Positions 44,430-55,113 of a stretch of DNA of 64,000 nt are shown piece by piece (positions within the stretch are counted from its first letter, which is position 1; the number at the start of each line of letters is the position of its first letter). The DNA is taken from positions 992,001-1,056,000 of the forward strand of contig JABYQQ010000004.1 in NCBI GenBank assembly GCA_022605405.1. Reading direction: 5' to 3'. Both the position numbers and the translations under genes were made by a program. The notes beneath the pieces were generated by a model. The model had not been told where the DNA came from. It saw only the letters and a list, made by a program, of their open reading frames with translations, and did not search any database. Source of the DNA: Earliella scabrosa. Taxonomy: Eukaryota > Basidiomycota > Agaricomycetes > Polyporales > Polyporaceae.

Positions 44430-45297
44430 TCATGCTGCACAGTGCGCGTCCTTTGATCCTGTCGAGGTCTTGGATCCTGTCGAAGCCTTGGAGCCGGTCG
44501 AGCGCTTTGAACCTGTCGAAGTCTTAGATCCTGTCGAGGCCTTCTTTGGAACCTTCGGCATCCTTTCTGTTACATGGGATCAGTGCGTGATCCTCGTAGA
44601 GCTCAAACTCGCTCACCCTTGGGCACTCGGTACCACGTCCAGTAGAAGTGGTCCAGATACCACATCGGCTCCATGTTCGGCGCGAAGAGGGCTTGCAACT
44701 TCGCGATCTGCTCGGGCCACAGCAAGCCCACGTAGTTCGTCCCAACCGTCAAGCCAGGGGCGAGCGCGCCGTCGCGATCCGGGAGCGGAGAAATGTCGAT
44801 GCGGTCCTCCCTCTCCGGGTCGAGACCGAGGTACAGCTCGAGGGCAGTGATGATGTAGGGCCCATAGAGAGTCTCCGCGATGTTTTCGTTCATTTGTTGG
44901 AACAGCTCCTCGTTTGAGAAGTCTATGAGCTCGTCGTTACCGAAACCTAGTTCCGGTGGACCATGACGGCGCTGGATGGCGGAAGGGAATTGATCGCGGA
45001 TGACGCTCATGAGCTTTTCATGACCAAGTCTCCAACCATACTTGAGAATGGGCGGCCTGAGGGAGGAGGTAGGCTTGGGAATGAGGTATCCAGATGGTAG
45101 TGCTGGACCGACGAGGGGCTGCTGTGCAAAAACTCTTATTTTATCCTGTAGCATTATGATAATGCCATGAATGAGCCATCGAGGATGAGATAAAGGTAAG
45201 ATGGGGTGCGCACCTCCCATGTATACGCGCAACCATCGGCAGGGGCAAAGAGTGCGCGCGTGGCTACCTTAATCGGCAGGGGATGGTTGAGCGTCAT
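44430..45297 (-). CDS. family X, copy X2, with C-terminal STGSK repeats
   Basis: Start ATG 45297: MTLNHPLPIKVATRALFAPA, GCAYTWE. After an intron with GTGCGC, exon 2 reads LIPKPTSSLRPPILKYGWRL, LGFGNDELIDFSNEELFQQM and YVGLLWPEQIAKLQALFAPN...WYLDHFYWTWYRVPK. The last exon, after ACAG, starts ERMPKVPKK and then has five six-residue units of STGSK plus one variable residue, ending DAHCAA. The stop is at 44430. The repeats are absent from X1 and X3. Protein function unknown. It is the middle copy of three and most divergent in the body. Confidence 0.78.
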
Positions 45298-46019
45298 GAG
45301 TCACAGTACATATGTAGGTGAATATCGACGCCCAGCAGCGAGCGACGTTGATGTCGAGATGCAAGTGACGTTAACTATGCAAGAGTATGGAACCAGGACT
45401 CGCGTCGATTGCCAAGTATTCATGTTCGTTTTGATAAGCGCCAATATAACAAGGACAAACACTGGCATCTTCACGCTCACTTCGGAGTCACACTCTGGTC
45501 ACACTCATCACATCCAGTTGGCAGATGCCAGGTCGTCTGCAGGTTAGCCTTTCCGTCTGCGCTTGCATCGTTATCATTCGCGATGCGAAATGCAAATTGG
45601 GTGCCAGTAAGGCCTGAGATGTTCCGTTGCATCGCACTTACAATCGTGATGATAGAATGACATGTAAAATGGTCCTTCCGTTCGATTCTGACCTGAGCAG
45701 GCTGAAGTTCAATGACTCGGAGAGCATGTTCAGATGCCTTCAGACGACACCTAAGTAGTACGTGAAGGTCCTAAACGCGGCGTCACATACTACTAAGTAC
45801 ACGTACGAGCGCTAGCCTCAGTGGACTCGGAGGAGGGAGCCGTGCCGATGATTCTCAGCGGGGCGTATCTAGAACGCGATCAGCCCGTTTCGGGTCACAA
45901 GTAAGGAGGGACACCAGGTTCGTCGGATTCAGAACCATGGAGACAACGCGCCCGCCCCCACTCTTCGCGCCCTGTGTCTTCTTTACGCCCTGTGTGTGCT
46001 TCGCACCATGTCTTTGCCT
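45298..46019. other. intergenic between X2 and X3, about 720 nt
   Basis: Contains the X2 promoter and the X3 3' flank. No supported gene. Confidence 0.45.
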
Positions 46020-46781
46020 CTAGCCCTGCGTCTTCTTTGCCACGTTCGTCTTCTTAGCTATTCAATAGAGTCAGTATGCGATTGTTGTGAGGGACGCAAA
46101 GGAGCTTACGCTTCGGTGCCGAACGGTACCACTGCCAGTAGACACCGTCCAAGTACCACATCGGCTCCTCGTTCGGGGCAAAGAGCGCTTGCAGCTTCGC
46201 GATCTGCTCCGCCGTGAGCATGCCCACATAATTTGACCCAACCGTCAAACCAGGTTCGAGCTCGCCGTCTTTGTCAGGAAGTGGCTTGATATCGATGAAA
46301 GGGTGCTTCTTCCAGTTCAACCCGACATACGTGGTCAGGGCCACAAAGATGTCAAGCCCGTAGAGGGTATCTGCAATGTTGTCGCTGACCACACTAAAAG
46401 ACTCCTCCGTGAGGTCCAACAAGTCCTCGTCGTCCAAACCTAGCGTCGGAGGCCCGGGGCGGCGTTTGATAGCAGAGGGGAAGTGGTCGCGGATGACATT
46501 CATGAGCTTTTCGTGTCCGAGGCGCCAGCCGTACCTCAGGATAGGTGGCCTGAGGGTAGAAGTGCGAGTGGGGATGAGGTAGGAAATGGGGAGTTCTGGA
46601 CCACTAAACGGCTGCTGTGCAAAGATACGTTTTCTATCCTGTATCGCACCATGAGCAAACGCAGAAGATGTCGACGGAGGTAGCTCGAGATTGGTGGGCG
46701 CACCTCATTCGTATACGCGCAACCATCGGCCGGAGCGAAGAGTGCATGTGGAGCCACTTTGATAGGGCGAGGGGGAGCCAT
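46020..46781 (-). CDS. family X, copy X3
   Basis: Start ATG 46781: MAPPRPIKVAPHALFAPADG, CAYTNE. Exon 2 reads LPISYLIPTRTSTLRPPILR, PPTLGLDDEDLLDLTEESFS, NIADTLYGLDIFVALTTYVG, GSNYVGMLTAEQIAKLQALF and WYLDGVYWQWYRSAPK. The last short exon reads PKKTNVAKKTQG and stops at 46020. By eye it is about 80% identical to X1 in the body. The body pattern YVG...QIAKLQALFAPN...MWYLDG is shared by all three copies. There is no recognised domain. It is the copy farthest from the MYND genes. Confidence 0.75.
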
Positions 46782-47164
46782 TACGGAAGTAATGAGTAGG
46801 TGAACAGGAGGGTAGGGTAGAACGCAAGAGAGTGGAATCGTCGTGTTTTATGTAGCAGCAGCCGTGCCAGTTGGAACTTGGAATGACGTTGGACTTCTAT
46901 TGCGCGTTGATAAGCGCTGGTACCAGCAGGTACAAATAAGCCACGCTACGCTCTTCCGGGCCGCAACTCTCCGCACTGAATCTTACATAATGAACTTGTA
47001 ATCCTTGTAATAACCGGTACTTATCTACTCAGGAAAATAATATTCATCGATCCGGACCTCCGGACCCACCAATACTGGACTCCATATACAGTGAGTAAAA
47101 AATCGCTCTCTCTTGCCTGCCACATTCTCGCCCGCCAAATCTGAGCAACGACTTCGTGCACAAT
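46782..47164. promoter_or_regulatory. divergent promoter region between X3 and MMS19
   Basis: 383 nt between two start codons on opposite strands. No clear TATA. Simple A/T-rich stretches. Confidence 0.5.
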
Positions 47165-50100
47165 ATGGAACGAGTAGATCGCCTCGTGCGGACATGGATC
47201 GCCTCTGAACAGGAGCGGGAGATAGAGGACACCGCGCATGGTGCGTTCAAGCAAGCGGCCTGTTCATGGTGGACTCCTGATAGCTCGTAGAGATTGAACA
47301 GGGTAACGCGACGCTACTACATGTTGTGAAAGCCCTTGGAGAATGTTTAACATCGGAGGAGGACGATTTGCGCACCAAGGGTTCGCCCGGCTATCTCGAT
47401 CCCACTTCAACCATCTTTCACAAATCGCATCGTCAGGTGTCGAGTTCCTCTCCCTCGTCCTCGCCCGATGTCCTCCAGAAAAGCTCAACCGCCAGTCGGG
47501 TTCGCATCTCTTGCGTTACTCCCGTACTCTCCCCTTTCTGATTGCCGTATGAGAAGTCCGAACGTTGGTCGCCTTCTACTCGGGCAAGCTCGAGGACACA
47601 GAAACTATCATCCCCGCTCTAAAAGGTCTTGCAACACTCACGAAGCTGTCTGTGCTTGCATCCAACGATGCCGTTGAGGTTGTGAGGGCGTAGGTCTCGT
47701 GTCTCGTGTGCTTGGATACGCGCTCAAACATACGCCAGGCTGTTCACACACGTCAAGATGAACGTTCTGGTGCAGTCCCAGCGCTTCACCGTGTTCAGTA
47801 TCATCGATAATCTGGTGGCTCGACAAAGAGAAGGTAAGCACGAGCTCGTGCAGGCAGCGTCGTGTCGTTGACGACCCAACAGCACTGAAGAGCTTGGGGG
47901 AGGAGTTCATCCGAGGATACATCGGCCTGGCAGAGGGCGAGAAGGATCCTCGGAATTTGCTCCTTGCCTTTGCCATCGATCGGGTGCTGCTCATTGAGTT
48001 CGATGTTTCCAAACACATCGAGGTAAGCTCTCAGGGATAGGTGCGTCGGGTTTGGCTCAAGTGACATGCTATCAGGAACTCTTCAACATCACGTTCTGCT
48101 ACTTCCCGATCACGTTCAGGCCACCACCCAACGACCCATATGGCATCACGTCTGAGGACCTGAAGAATGCTCTGCGGTATGTGTCGTTGTACGCGTTGGA
48201 TCTTGTCAAATTCTGAGACATATCGAAGGCTATGCTTGCACGCGACGCCTGCCTTTGGCAAGTTGGCGATCCCTCTGTTCTTGGAGAAGATCACTGCAGG
48301 ATCCCCGGTCACGAAGGTGGATCTCCTAGTCGATATGAGCACTGGTGTACTGACCGCCGCAATAGAAAGATACCCTTGACACGCTCGATTTTTGCCTTCC
48401 TGTGTATGGACCAGCTGTGGCAAGAGAGTTTGCGCGGAAGCTCTGGAACACGCTGAAACTAGAGGTAACGTCATGATTTCGTCCTGCCAACATGCTCCGC
48501 TGGACTCAATTGTTTGGTAGATCTTCCAACCGACCGACAACATCACCGAGGAGAAAGCCCTGAGGACCACCCAGGTCCTGATCCAGACCATCTATTCTGC
48601 GAGCACGCTCGATCAGGGAGACAAAGCAGAGATCGAGGGTCTGGCGAAGGAAGCCTGCGAAGAATGCATGCAGATACTGCGCGAACCCGAGAAGAGCCAG
48701 GCGAAGCACGCGATCAAGGTTCTCTGCGCGTTCATGTCGACCACTCGTGAGTTCGTGTCAATCGCCGTGGACGATCTCCGCGCTGACAAGTGATCTGCAG
48801 CATCTGTTGCGCGGTTCACTCTGGCACGAGCCGTCCCGCACTTTGTCAAGCTCTTCCTCGACCCAGACGAGCTGCCCAACCGTGCGCCGACTCTGCGCCT
48901 GCTGGCGGACCTCATCGAGGCCGCACGTGTATCGACATCTCAAGACCCCGAAATTCTTCCAGAAGAAGGCAATGTTCCGCTATCGCCTTACAAAGACGAG
49001 GTACTTGGTGTCTTGACTGTCGGACTGAAGACACCCGCTTCTGCCTCTCCCGCGATCGACGCTCTGAAGAGCATGGTTCGCACGGCCGGTCTTCTAGCCG
49101 ACGATGAGCTCGGCTTCGTTGTCCACAACGTGAACGAACTCCTGCAGAAGGACGAAGACGAGAGCGATCTCAGGTACATTGCCCTGACACCCCTGCCGAT
49201 TCATCGCTGATCGATTCCCGTACCAGCGACGCTTGTCTGGAGCTTCTGTGCACGATCTCCGCTGTGGCACCGTCCCATGTCTCGGACAACACTCTTCCGC
49301 TCCTCTTCGCATCCCTGCCCGACCGCGCGCCTCCACGCGACGCAGAGGCGGACCGCATCAAGTACTGGCGGACACTCGCCTCCCTCAAGAAGCTCTGTAC
49401 GCAGCCAGACCTGTTCGAGACCCTCGTCGTCCGGCTGTCGACCAAACTCGACCTGCTCTGCGTCCCGTCTGGATCTGAGACGAGCGCGACAGAGGATCTG
49501 GAGCCCGCGGCGGCCTATGCGCACTCGATTCTCAAGACGCTCGCGGACGTGCTCGCGGCAAAGATCGAGCTCGGCCACACGGACGTCGTCAAGTACGTCG
49601 ACCGGCTCGTGCCCAGGCTGTACAACCTGTTCGTGTACTCTGCGCTGGAGGCGGAGACGAGGGAGGTGGTCGCGACGGACCCGCGGCTGCTTGCGGTGGC
49701 CGCGCAGATCGTCACGCTGGTTACGCAGACTCTGAGTGCGGCGTGAGTGATTGCGCCTTTCCCCGCTGTGCGTTTTGTCCGCGAGGGGCTGATGGGTGCG
49801 TTGTAGGCGGCAGGAGACGTTTGTGAAGGCGGTCTTTGCGGCGTTCTTGCAGGGAGATGTCGCGCAGCTGGCCCAGGGCATCCAGAAGATTCCCGCGGAC
49901 AAGAGGTTCTGTCCCTTGGAGGCGAGTCTCTTCCCATGCCTGCTGGGAGTCGCATAGGCTGATGATGCAAACCCCGCAGTCTGGTGCATCCACCGCTCAG
50001 AAGAATCTGCTCGTACTGTTCTCGGCCGTCGTGGTGGCACTGCACAAGGAGGTGCGTCCGCGAGGCTTCTTGCAGGACCAAGATGCTAACATACAACAGG

Positions 50101-51445
50101 TCGCGCTTCCTGTGCCTGACGAAGCCGCGTTCCTCGAGAGTCTGCTGCAATGGATAGTCGTGCACGCGGAAAACGCACTCCAGAAGGAGGCACTCATGCA
50201 CTTGGTCGCCGCTGTCGTCAACAGACACGCAGACAGTGAGGCTCGATGAATGTCTGTCACTGCGAATGGACCTGACCCCACCAATTGCAGAACTCGACGG
50301 GTTCCTGTCATCGAGCGTGGATGCGTTCTGGACGTCGCAGATCGCTCATGCGTCTGCTGCCATTGAGGCGCGGCGGAATGCGATATCCACATTTACATGG
50401 GTATGCACGCGCGGTCTTGACCTATATGCAGAACCTGGTGAGCTGATCCGCCACCTTGATACAGGTCACGAAAGCCCTCCTGGTCCGCGGACGTGCGAAG
50501 GCGATGCAGAACGTGGACCGCCTGCTCGAGTTGTTCGATGACGAAACTGTTAGCTGGGACGCTGCGAGGGCGGTCGGCAAGATTCCCGGGACGGACAAGG
50601 TCTTGACCAAGCGGAACCATGCGATACTGCGCGTACGTCTCACTGTTGGGGTTTGTGGGTACGTGATGTCTGATGGCTTGGCGCAGATCCTCTATGCGCA
50701 GAAGTATTGCAATTCTGTCCTGCCGCGCATCATCCAGGGCGCGAAAGAGTCGACACGTATGTACTTGCACACCAAACAGCTCATCGCCATTGTTCATGCT
50801 TATGGTGGCACCGTGCAGAGTCGTCCCGACCGAACGCGTACCTCGTCGCGCTCGCTGCCCTCATCAAGTCCGTCCCAAAGTCGACGTACGCGCACGAGAT
50901 GCCTTCGGTGCGCCCCTTCCGTCCTCTACCTGACAGCGTTCGCTGAGACACGCCCGAATGCAGCTCATGCCTCTCCTCCTGCGCGGGCTCGATCTTCCGG
51001 ACAACGAGATTCGAGCGAGCGTGATCGACACTCTCCAGGCCGCAGCGACAACGTCGGGCGAGAAGGACAACTCGATCGTTGCCGAGCATGCGCCGAGTCT
51101 CGTATCGACGATGCTGAAGAACAGTCTCGTGTCGTACATGCCTTCAGTGGTCAGTTCCTTCTCCATTACACTCTAGATCTCGTGTGCTGATGGCCTGCGC
51201 GCTCGTGCGACAGAGAGTGCGCATAGCAGCGCTGCGATACCTCGGGACTCTTCCGAGCACGGTGAGATACGATGTATTGCACCCGCAGAAGGCGACCGTG
51301 ATCCGCGAGCTGGGGAAGGCGTTGGACGACCCGAAGCGGGCTGTGAGAAGCGAAGCGGTAGAAGCAAGGTATGCGTGACGCTTGCTCCCTGCGTGCAGGC
51401 TATTGACTGCTTCGCAGGACGAACTGGTTCAAATTCACGGGCTAG
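47165..51445 (+). CDS. MMS19: MMS19 (Met18) HEAT-repeat subunit of the cytosolic Fe-S targeting complex
   Basis: A gene of about twenty small exons gives about 1000 residues, near the family's usual size of about 1030. The start is the ATG at 47165 (MERVDRLVRTWIASEQEREI), followed by IEQGNATLLHVVKALGECLT, GVEFLSLVLARCPPEKLNRQ, VRTLVAFYSGKLEDTETIIP, and the MMS19 N-terminal run LFTHVKMNVLVQSQRFTVFS. Helical HEAT-type repeats fill the rest (RIAALRYLGTLPSTVRYDVL near the end). The C-terminus, TNWFKFTG, agrees with the conserved end of the family. MMS19 acts with CIAO1 and CIAO2B to deliver Fe-S clusters to DNA polymerases, helicases and other nuclear proteins. Intron count is by eye. Spliced frames stay consistent throughout. 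Confidence 0.9.
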
Positions 51446-51631
51446 GCGTCGACACACTAGAGGCGAGTATACGTGTAACAAATGCAGTGATTGTCATCTG
51501 TTGTCTGAATACAATCTCGTCGCCGTCCACAAGCCCTGCAGTTCAGATGATACACTATGCATAACGATAGACATGTCCTCGCCGTAACCTCCCCTGTTGA
51601 CTTGCCAGTCCCCACCCCCACGTCCGACGGT
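51446..51631. other. convergent 3' intergenic gap
   Basis: Only 186 nt between the stop codons of MMS19 and the minus-strand gene. No structure seen. Confidence 0.5.
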
Positions 51632-52828
51632 TTACTCATTCGAGTGATTACTGAGACTATGACCATCTTCAAAGACCACACCGCCCTCCGGATCCGGACC
51701 CTTCTTGTGTGCGTCGTTTTCTCCTCTGTTCAACCACGCGTTATGCAGCCAGTGCCAGCTCATGGGTCCGGCGGCAAAGAAAGGCTTCTGCATCCGCACC
51801 TGCCTCAGCGACGTGGCATCTTGTCTGGGATGTTCTCCTATCAGCTGCCCTCTACGAAGGATGTTCTGGTAGATCGAACGTTCACCAGCGCCGATGACCC
51901 GGTACGCCGTCGGCGAGCAACCATGTACGTAGACGCTGTAGCGAGGATGGACGTTCTCCGTCGCTCGCTGGCGTGCTGATGCTTCGACGTGTTGAGTCGT
52001 TCGGGTGGGCGTCTTCTCAAGCAGAGGATCTTTCTCGGTGACGTCGAGGTCCATGATCAATGTGACATATGGACGGGGTTGTGTCTCGCCAGCGCCGGTT
52101 GGCTTGGAGAAGAACCCGTTGATGGCCATGGTGCCAGCTTGTGCGCGCGGCTTGAACTGTACAAGCAACACGGACATGACACTAGGGTCGAGCCGCGCGC
52201 TCTTGTCCATCACCACGGGGATGTAGGCGTCCACCGTCGAAGAGTTGTGTCGGCACATCACCGCCATCCCGCGCATGAAGCATCCGAGGGCAGCCTTGTC
52301 GTCCAGCGCAGAGTCGTCGACCCAGTTCGCGAAATGAGTAAAGTTGACAACGGCGTTCGCGAACGCCTCCTGGAACGTCTTCTGGCCGTCCTTAGCAACG
52401 GCCCGCAGGTTGGCTGGCTGGCTGCTGAGAACGTCGTTGGCGAATCCCTCGGAGAGAAGGTGCGAGATGAAGGTATTCACCGGGACAGGGCTGCTGAAGT
52501 TGGGCAGAGAATCCGCCGCGTAAGTCGCGCAAGTGGCGTGGTCCCGAGCGAGGATGAGTAGCAGTCGCGCGACCACTTCACCAATGTCGCCTCGTGATAG
52601 CAAGTCGCGGTCCAGGTTCATTCTCAAGATCTCCAGCGCTGGTTCGATCGTCGCCGTCTCACGGAGCTCGTGAATGGTTTGTATCGCTGGTTCGTCCCTG
52701 TCGAGTCCGACGCTGAGGCGCCGCCAATCATGTAGCTGACGAGCGGCTGCTTCAGCAAGGATCGGCTCCGACGGGTACCCCGAGCGCAGATATTGGCGAT
52801 CTACCGGGACGGAGTAGACCGTACGCAT
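51632..52828 (-). CDS. basidiomycete orphan-family protein, 398 residues, unknown function
   Basis: One uninterrupted frame starts at 52828 (MRTVYSVPVDRQYLRSGYPS, EPILAEAAARQL). It contains RGDIGEVVARLLLILARDHA, NAVVNFTHFANWVDDSALDD, KAALGCFMRGMAVMCRHNSS, DAYIPVVMDKSARLDPSVMS, LLVQFKPRAQ and YVHGCSPTAYRVIG. The pattern (FTHF, FMRGMAVMC, IPVV...VM, YGCSP, then QKPF) resembles the C-terminal half of a large gene family expanded in agaricomycetes, known to me only by sequence. Full members are usually longer, so this may be a 5'-truncated copy that took a new start. Mixed polarity and no signal peptide suggest an intracellular protein. Adjacent minisatellites lie just upstream. Confidence 0.6.
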   Translation of the reverse strand: MRTVYSVPVDRQYLRSGYPSEPILAEAAARQLHDWRRLSVGLDRDEPAIQTIHELRETATIEPALEILRMNLDRDLLSRGDIGEVVARLLLILARDHATCATYAADSLPNFSSPVPVNTFISHLLSEGFANDVLSSQPANLRAVAKDGQKTFQEAFANAVVNFTHFANWVDDSALDDKAALGCFMRGMAVMCRHNSSTVDAYIPVVMDKSARLDPSVMSVLLVQFKPRAQAGTMAINGFFSKPTGAGETQPRPYVTLIMDLDVTEKDPLLEKTPTRTTQHVEASARQRATENVHPRYSVYVHGCSPTAYRVIGAGERSIYQNILRRGQLIGEHPRQDATSLRQVRMQKPFFAAGPMSWHWLHNAWLNRGENDAHKKGPDPEGGVVFEDGHSLSNHSNE

Positions 52829-53009
52829 GTCGCAAACTGTCTTTGGAATATAGTGGACTTACTAGCCAGCCGACGTGTACTAAGTGTCTAACTTACTGTA
52901 CAACCGACACCGACCGACGTCTGGCGTCTGGTGTGGCTCAATGCCTCGGTCGACACTATCCTAATATGATCATGCTGTGTCACCCACGTCGGTGGTGGTC
53001 CCTGTCCGC
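52829..53009. other. spacer before the minisatellite
   Basis: No gene or repeat unit clearly seen apart from the transition into the 43-bp array. Confidence 0.4.
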
Positions 53010-53745
53010 GCTGTCGGTCGGTGGTTAGGGTGTGCGTCTCGGAGTGAGTGTCGGTCGGTGTTCTGGCTGTCTGGGCGCGTCTCGGGGTGAGCATCGGTCG
53101 GTGGTCTGGCTGTCTGGGTGCGTGTCGGGGTGAATGTCGGTCGGTGTTCTGGCTGTCTGGGTGCGTGTCGGGGTGAGCATCGGTCGGTGGTCCGGCTGTC
53201 TGGGCGCGTCTCGGGGTGAGTGTCGGTCGGTGTTCTGGCTGTCTGGGCGCGTGTCGGGGTGAATGTCGGTCGGTGTTCTGGCTGTCTGGGCGCGTGTCGG
53301 GGTGAGCATCGGTCGGTGGTCCGGCTGTCTGGGCGCGTCTCGGGGTGAGTGTCGGTCGGTGTTCTGGCTGTCTGGGCGCGTCTCGGGGTGAGTGTCGGTC
53401 GGTGGTCCGGCTGTCTGGGCGCGTCTCGGGGTGAGTGTCGGTCGGTGTTCTGGCTGTCTGGGCGCGTCTCGGGGTGAGTGTCGGTCGGTGGTCTGGCTGT
53501 CTGGGTGCGTGTCGGGGTGAATGTCGGTCGGTGTTCTGGCTGTCTGGGTGCGTGTCGGGGTGAGCATCGGTCGGTGTTCTGGCTGTCTGGGCGCGTGTCG
53601 GGGTGAATGTCGGTCGGTGTTCTGGCTGTCTGGGCGCGTCTCGGGGTGAGTGTCGGTCGGTGGTCCGGCTGTCTGGGCGCGTCTCGGGATGAGCATCGGT
53701 CGGTGGTCCGGCTGTCTGGGCGCGTCTCGGGATGAGCATCGGTCG
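53010..53745. repeat. minisatellite, 43-bp unit, about 16-17 copies
   Basis: The repeated core GTCGGTCGGTG recurs every 43 nt from about 53038. Units vary mainly at three positions (TTC/TGG/TCC after GGTG, and GTCTC/GTGTC, AGTG/AATG/AGCAT), forming runs of alternating types. The unit length is not a multiple of three, so reading frames on the minus strand cycle every 129 nt and stay open in all three frames. Confidence 0.9.
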
Positions 53746-54067
53746 GTGCTCGGTCACCGTGCAAGTGTGTTGGGCGAAGTGTCGGTCGGTGCTCGGTCCG
53801 TGTCGGGGCGAGTGTCGGTCGGTGGTTGGTCCATGTGCGAGTGTGTTGGGGGCAGTGTCGGTCGGTGCTCGGTCACCGTGCAAGTGTGTTGGGCGAAGTG
53901 TCGGTCGGTGCTCGGTCCGTGTCGGGGCGAGTGTCGGTCGGTGGTTGGTCCATGTGCGAGTGTGTTGGGGGCAGTGTCGGTCGGTGCTCGGTCACCGTGC
54001 GAGTGTGTTGGGCGAAGTGCCGGTCGGTGCTCGGTGCGTGTCGGGGCGAGTGTCGGTCGGTGCGCAG
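53744..54067. repeat. second minisatellite with higher-order 119-bp unit
   Basis: Three subunits of 43, 33 and 43 nt (built on GGTGCTCGGTC, GGTGCTCGGTCC and GGTGGTTGGTCC, each ending GTGTCGGTC) repeat as a block of 119 nt, about 2.7 times. The core GTCGGTCGGTG links it to the first array. Confidence 0.85.
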
Positions 54068-54990
54068 GCCTGGGCGATTCGGCTGCTAGACGAGACATCC
54101 TTGCTCGCGTTTACCGCCGGTACACTGAAGATCGAGGTGCTCTGTTTGCACCACAATCGCGCAGCTCGGATCACAGCCGCTTCGCAGCCGCAAACGTCTC
54201 AAACTGACGTTGCTTGCGGGTGATTGCGGGAGCATCGACCGACGTGTAGATTCGGACACGTCGAAGCGTCGACCGACGCGCTGAGCGAGGTCGTTGGTCC
54301 TCGTGTCACCACGGCTCCGTTTTCGCAATCTTACCACGAGCCTTCATGTTGCCCTGCAAAAATGTGAGACCTTTGACCGAGGCGATCGGGTGGGATCTGC
54401 GGGTGATTGTCAGCGGGAGCACCGACCGACGAGTAGATTCGGACACCTCGAAGCCTCGACCGAGACTTGGCTTCGGCTGAGACCCGCATTGTAAGCGCGA
54501 GGTTGTCGCGGAAATCTACTTTGGATAAACAGGACCAGAGGTTCTCGACCCAGTCACTCGGTCGGGGGCTGCCAGTCCTAGTGAGGGGCAGCATCGACCG
54601 ACCGGTTGATGCGCACAACACGCAGCGCCGACCGACGCCCTCACCCAGGGTGTTCATCCTTGTGTCACAACGGCTGCACATCCGCGAGCCTACCATATAT
54701 ACTTATGCTGCTTTGCGAACGTCGGATACCTTCAACCGACAACGTATGGTGCGTTCTGGAAGTGCTTGTGTGCGGGAGCGTCGACCGACGCCTACATTCG
54801 GACCCATCGACTCATCGACCGACGTTGTGAGCGAGGTCGTTGGGGCTTGTGTCGCAACCGTTTCATACCCGCGATCTTATTACCAGTATTAATGCTGCTT
54901 ATTAAACGTCTCAAAACTTCGACCGAGGCGGTGGGGTGTGTTCATGACGAGCATCGACGGACACATCCATGTGCCATACACGAGACTATC
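54068..54990. repeat. decayed tandem satellite, period about 170-190 bp, about 4-5 units
   Basis: The block beginning GGGAGCATCGACCGACG recurs at about 54228, 54415, 54590, 54773 and 54947 with many changes. Between these, shared phrases include GAGCGAGGTCGTTGG and CGAAGC-TCGACCGA. Units are much more divergent than in the minisatellite. No gene was recognised in this interval. Confidence 0.75.
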
Positions 54991-55113
54991 ACCACCCCTT
55001 TCAATCAGGACCTCGTTCTACTAAGCAGCAGGTACATACGCAAACCTGGCTTCATTCAGCTCGTATGGCCTCACATGCTACTACCTGGTTCGTGTGTCTG
55101 CCTTCTCGATGTC

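Noticed and set aside
47040..47160. retroelement or transposase remnant at the left edge of MMS19
   Set aside because: No terminal repeats or reverse-transcriptase or integrase motif was seen; frames here are short and uninformative.
49201..50040. 279-codon minus-strand frame opposite MMS19
   Set aside because: Shadow of the MMS19 coding strand; not supported by motifs and lies across several MMS19 exons.
52888..53883. 331-codon minus-strand frame across the minisatellite, called as a possible gene
   Set aside because: All three frames are equally open because the 43-bp unit has no stop; no start context, intron or conserved flanking coding sequence was seen.
52829..54990. CRISPR array
   Set aside because: The repeats are contiguous or of mixed period without unique spacers, and the organism is a eukaryote.
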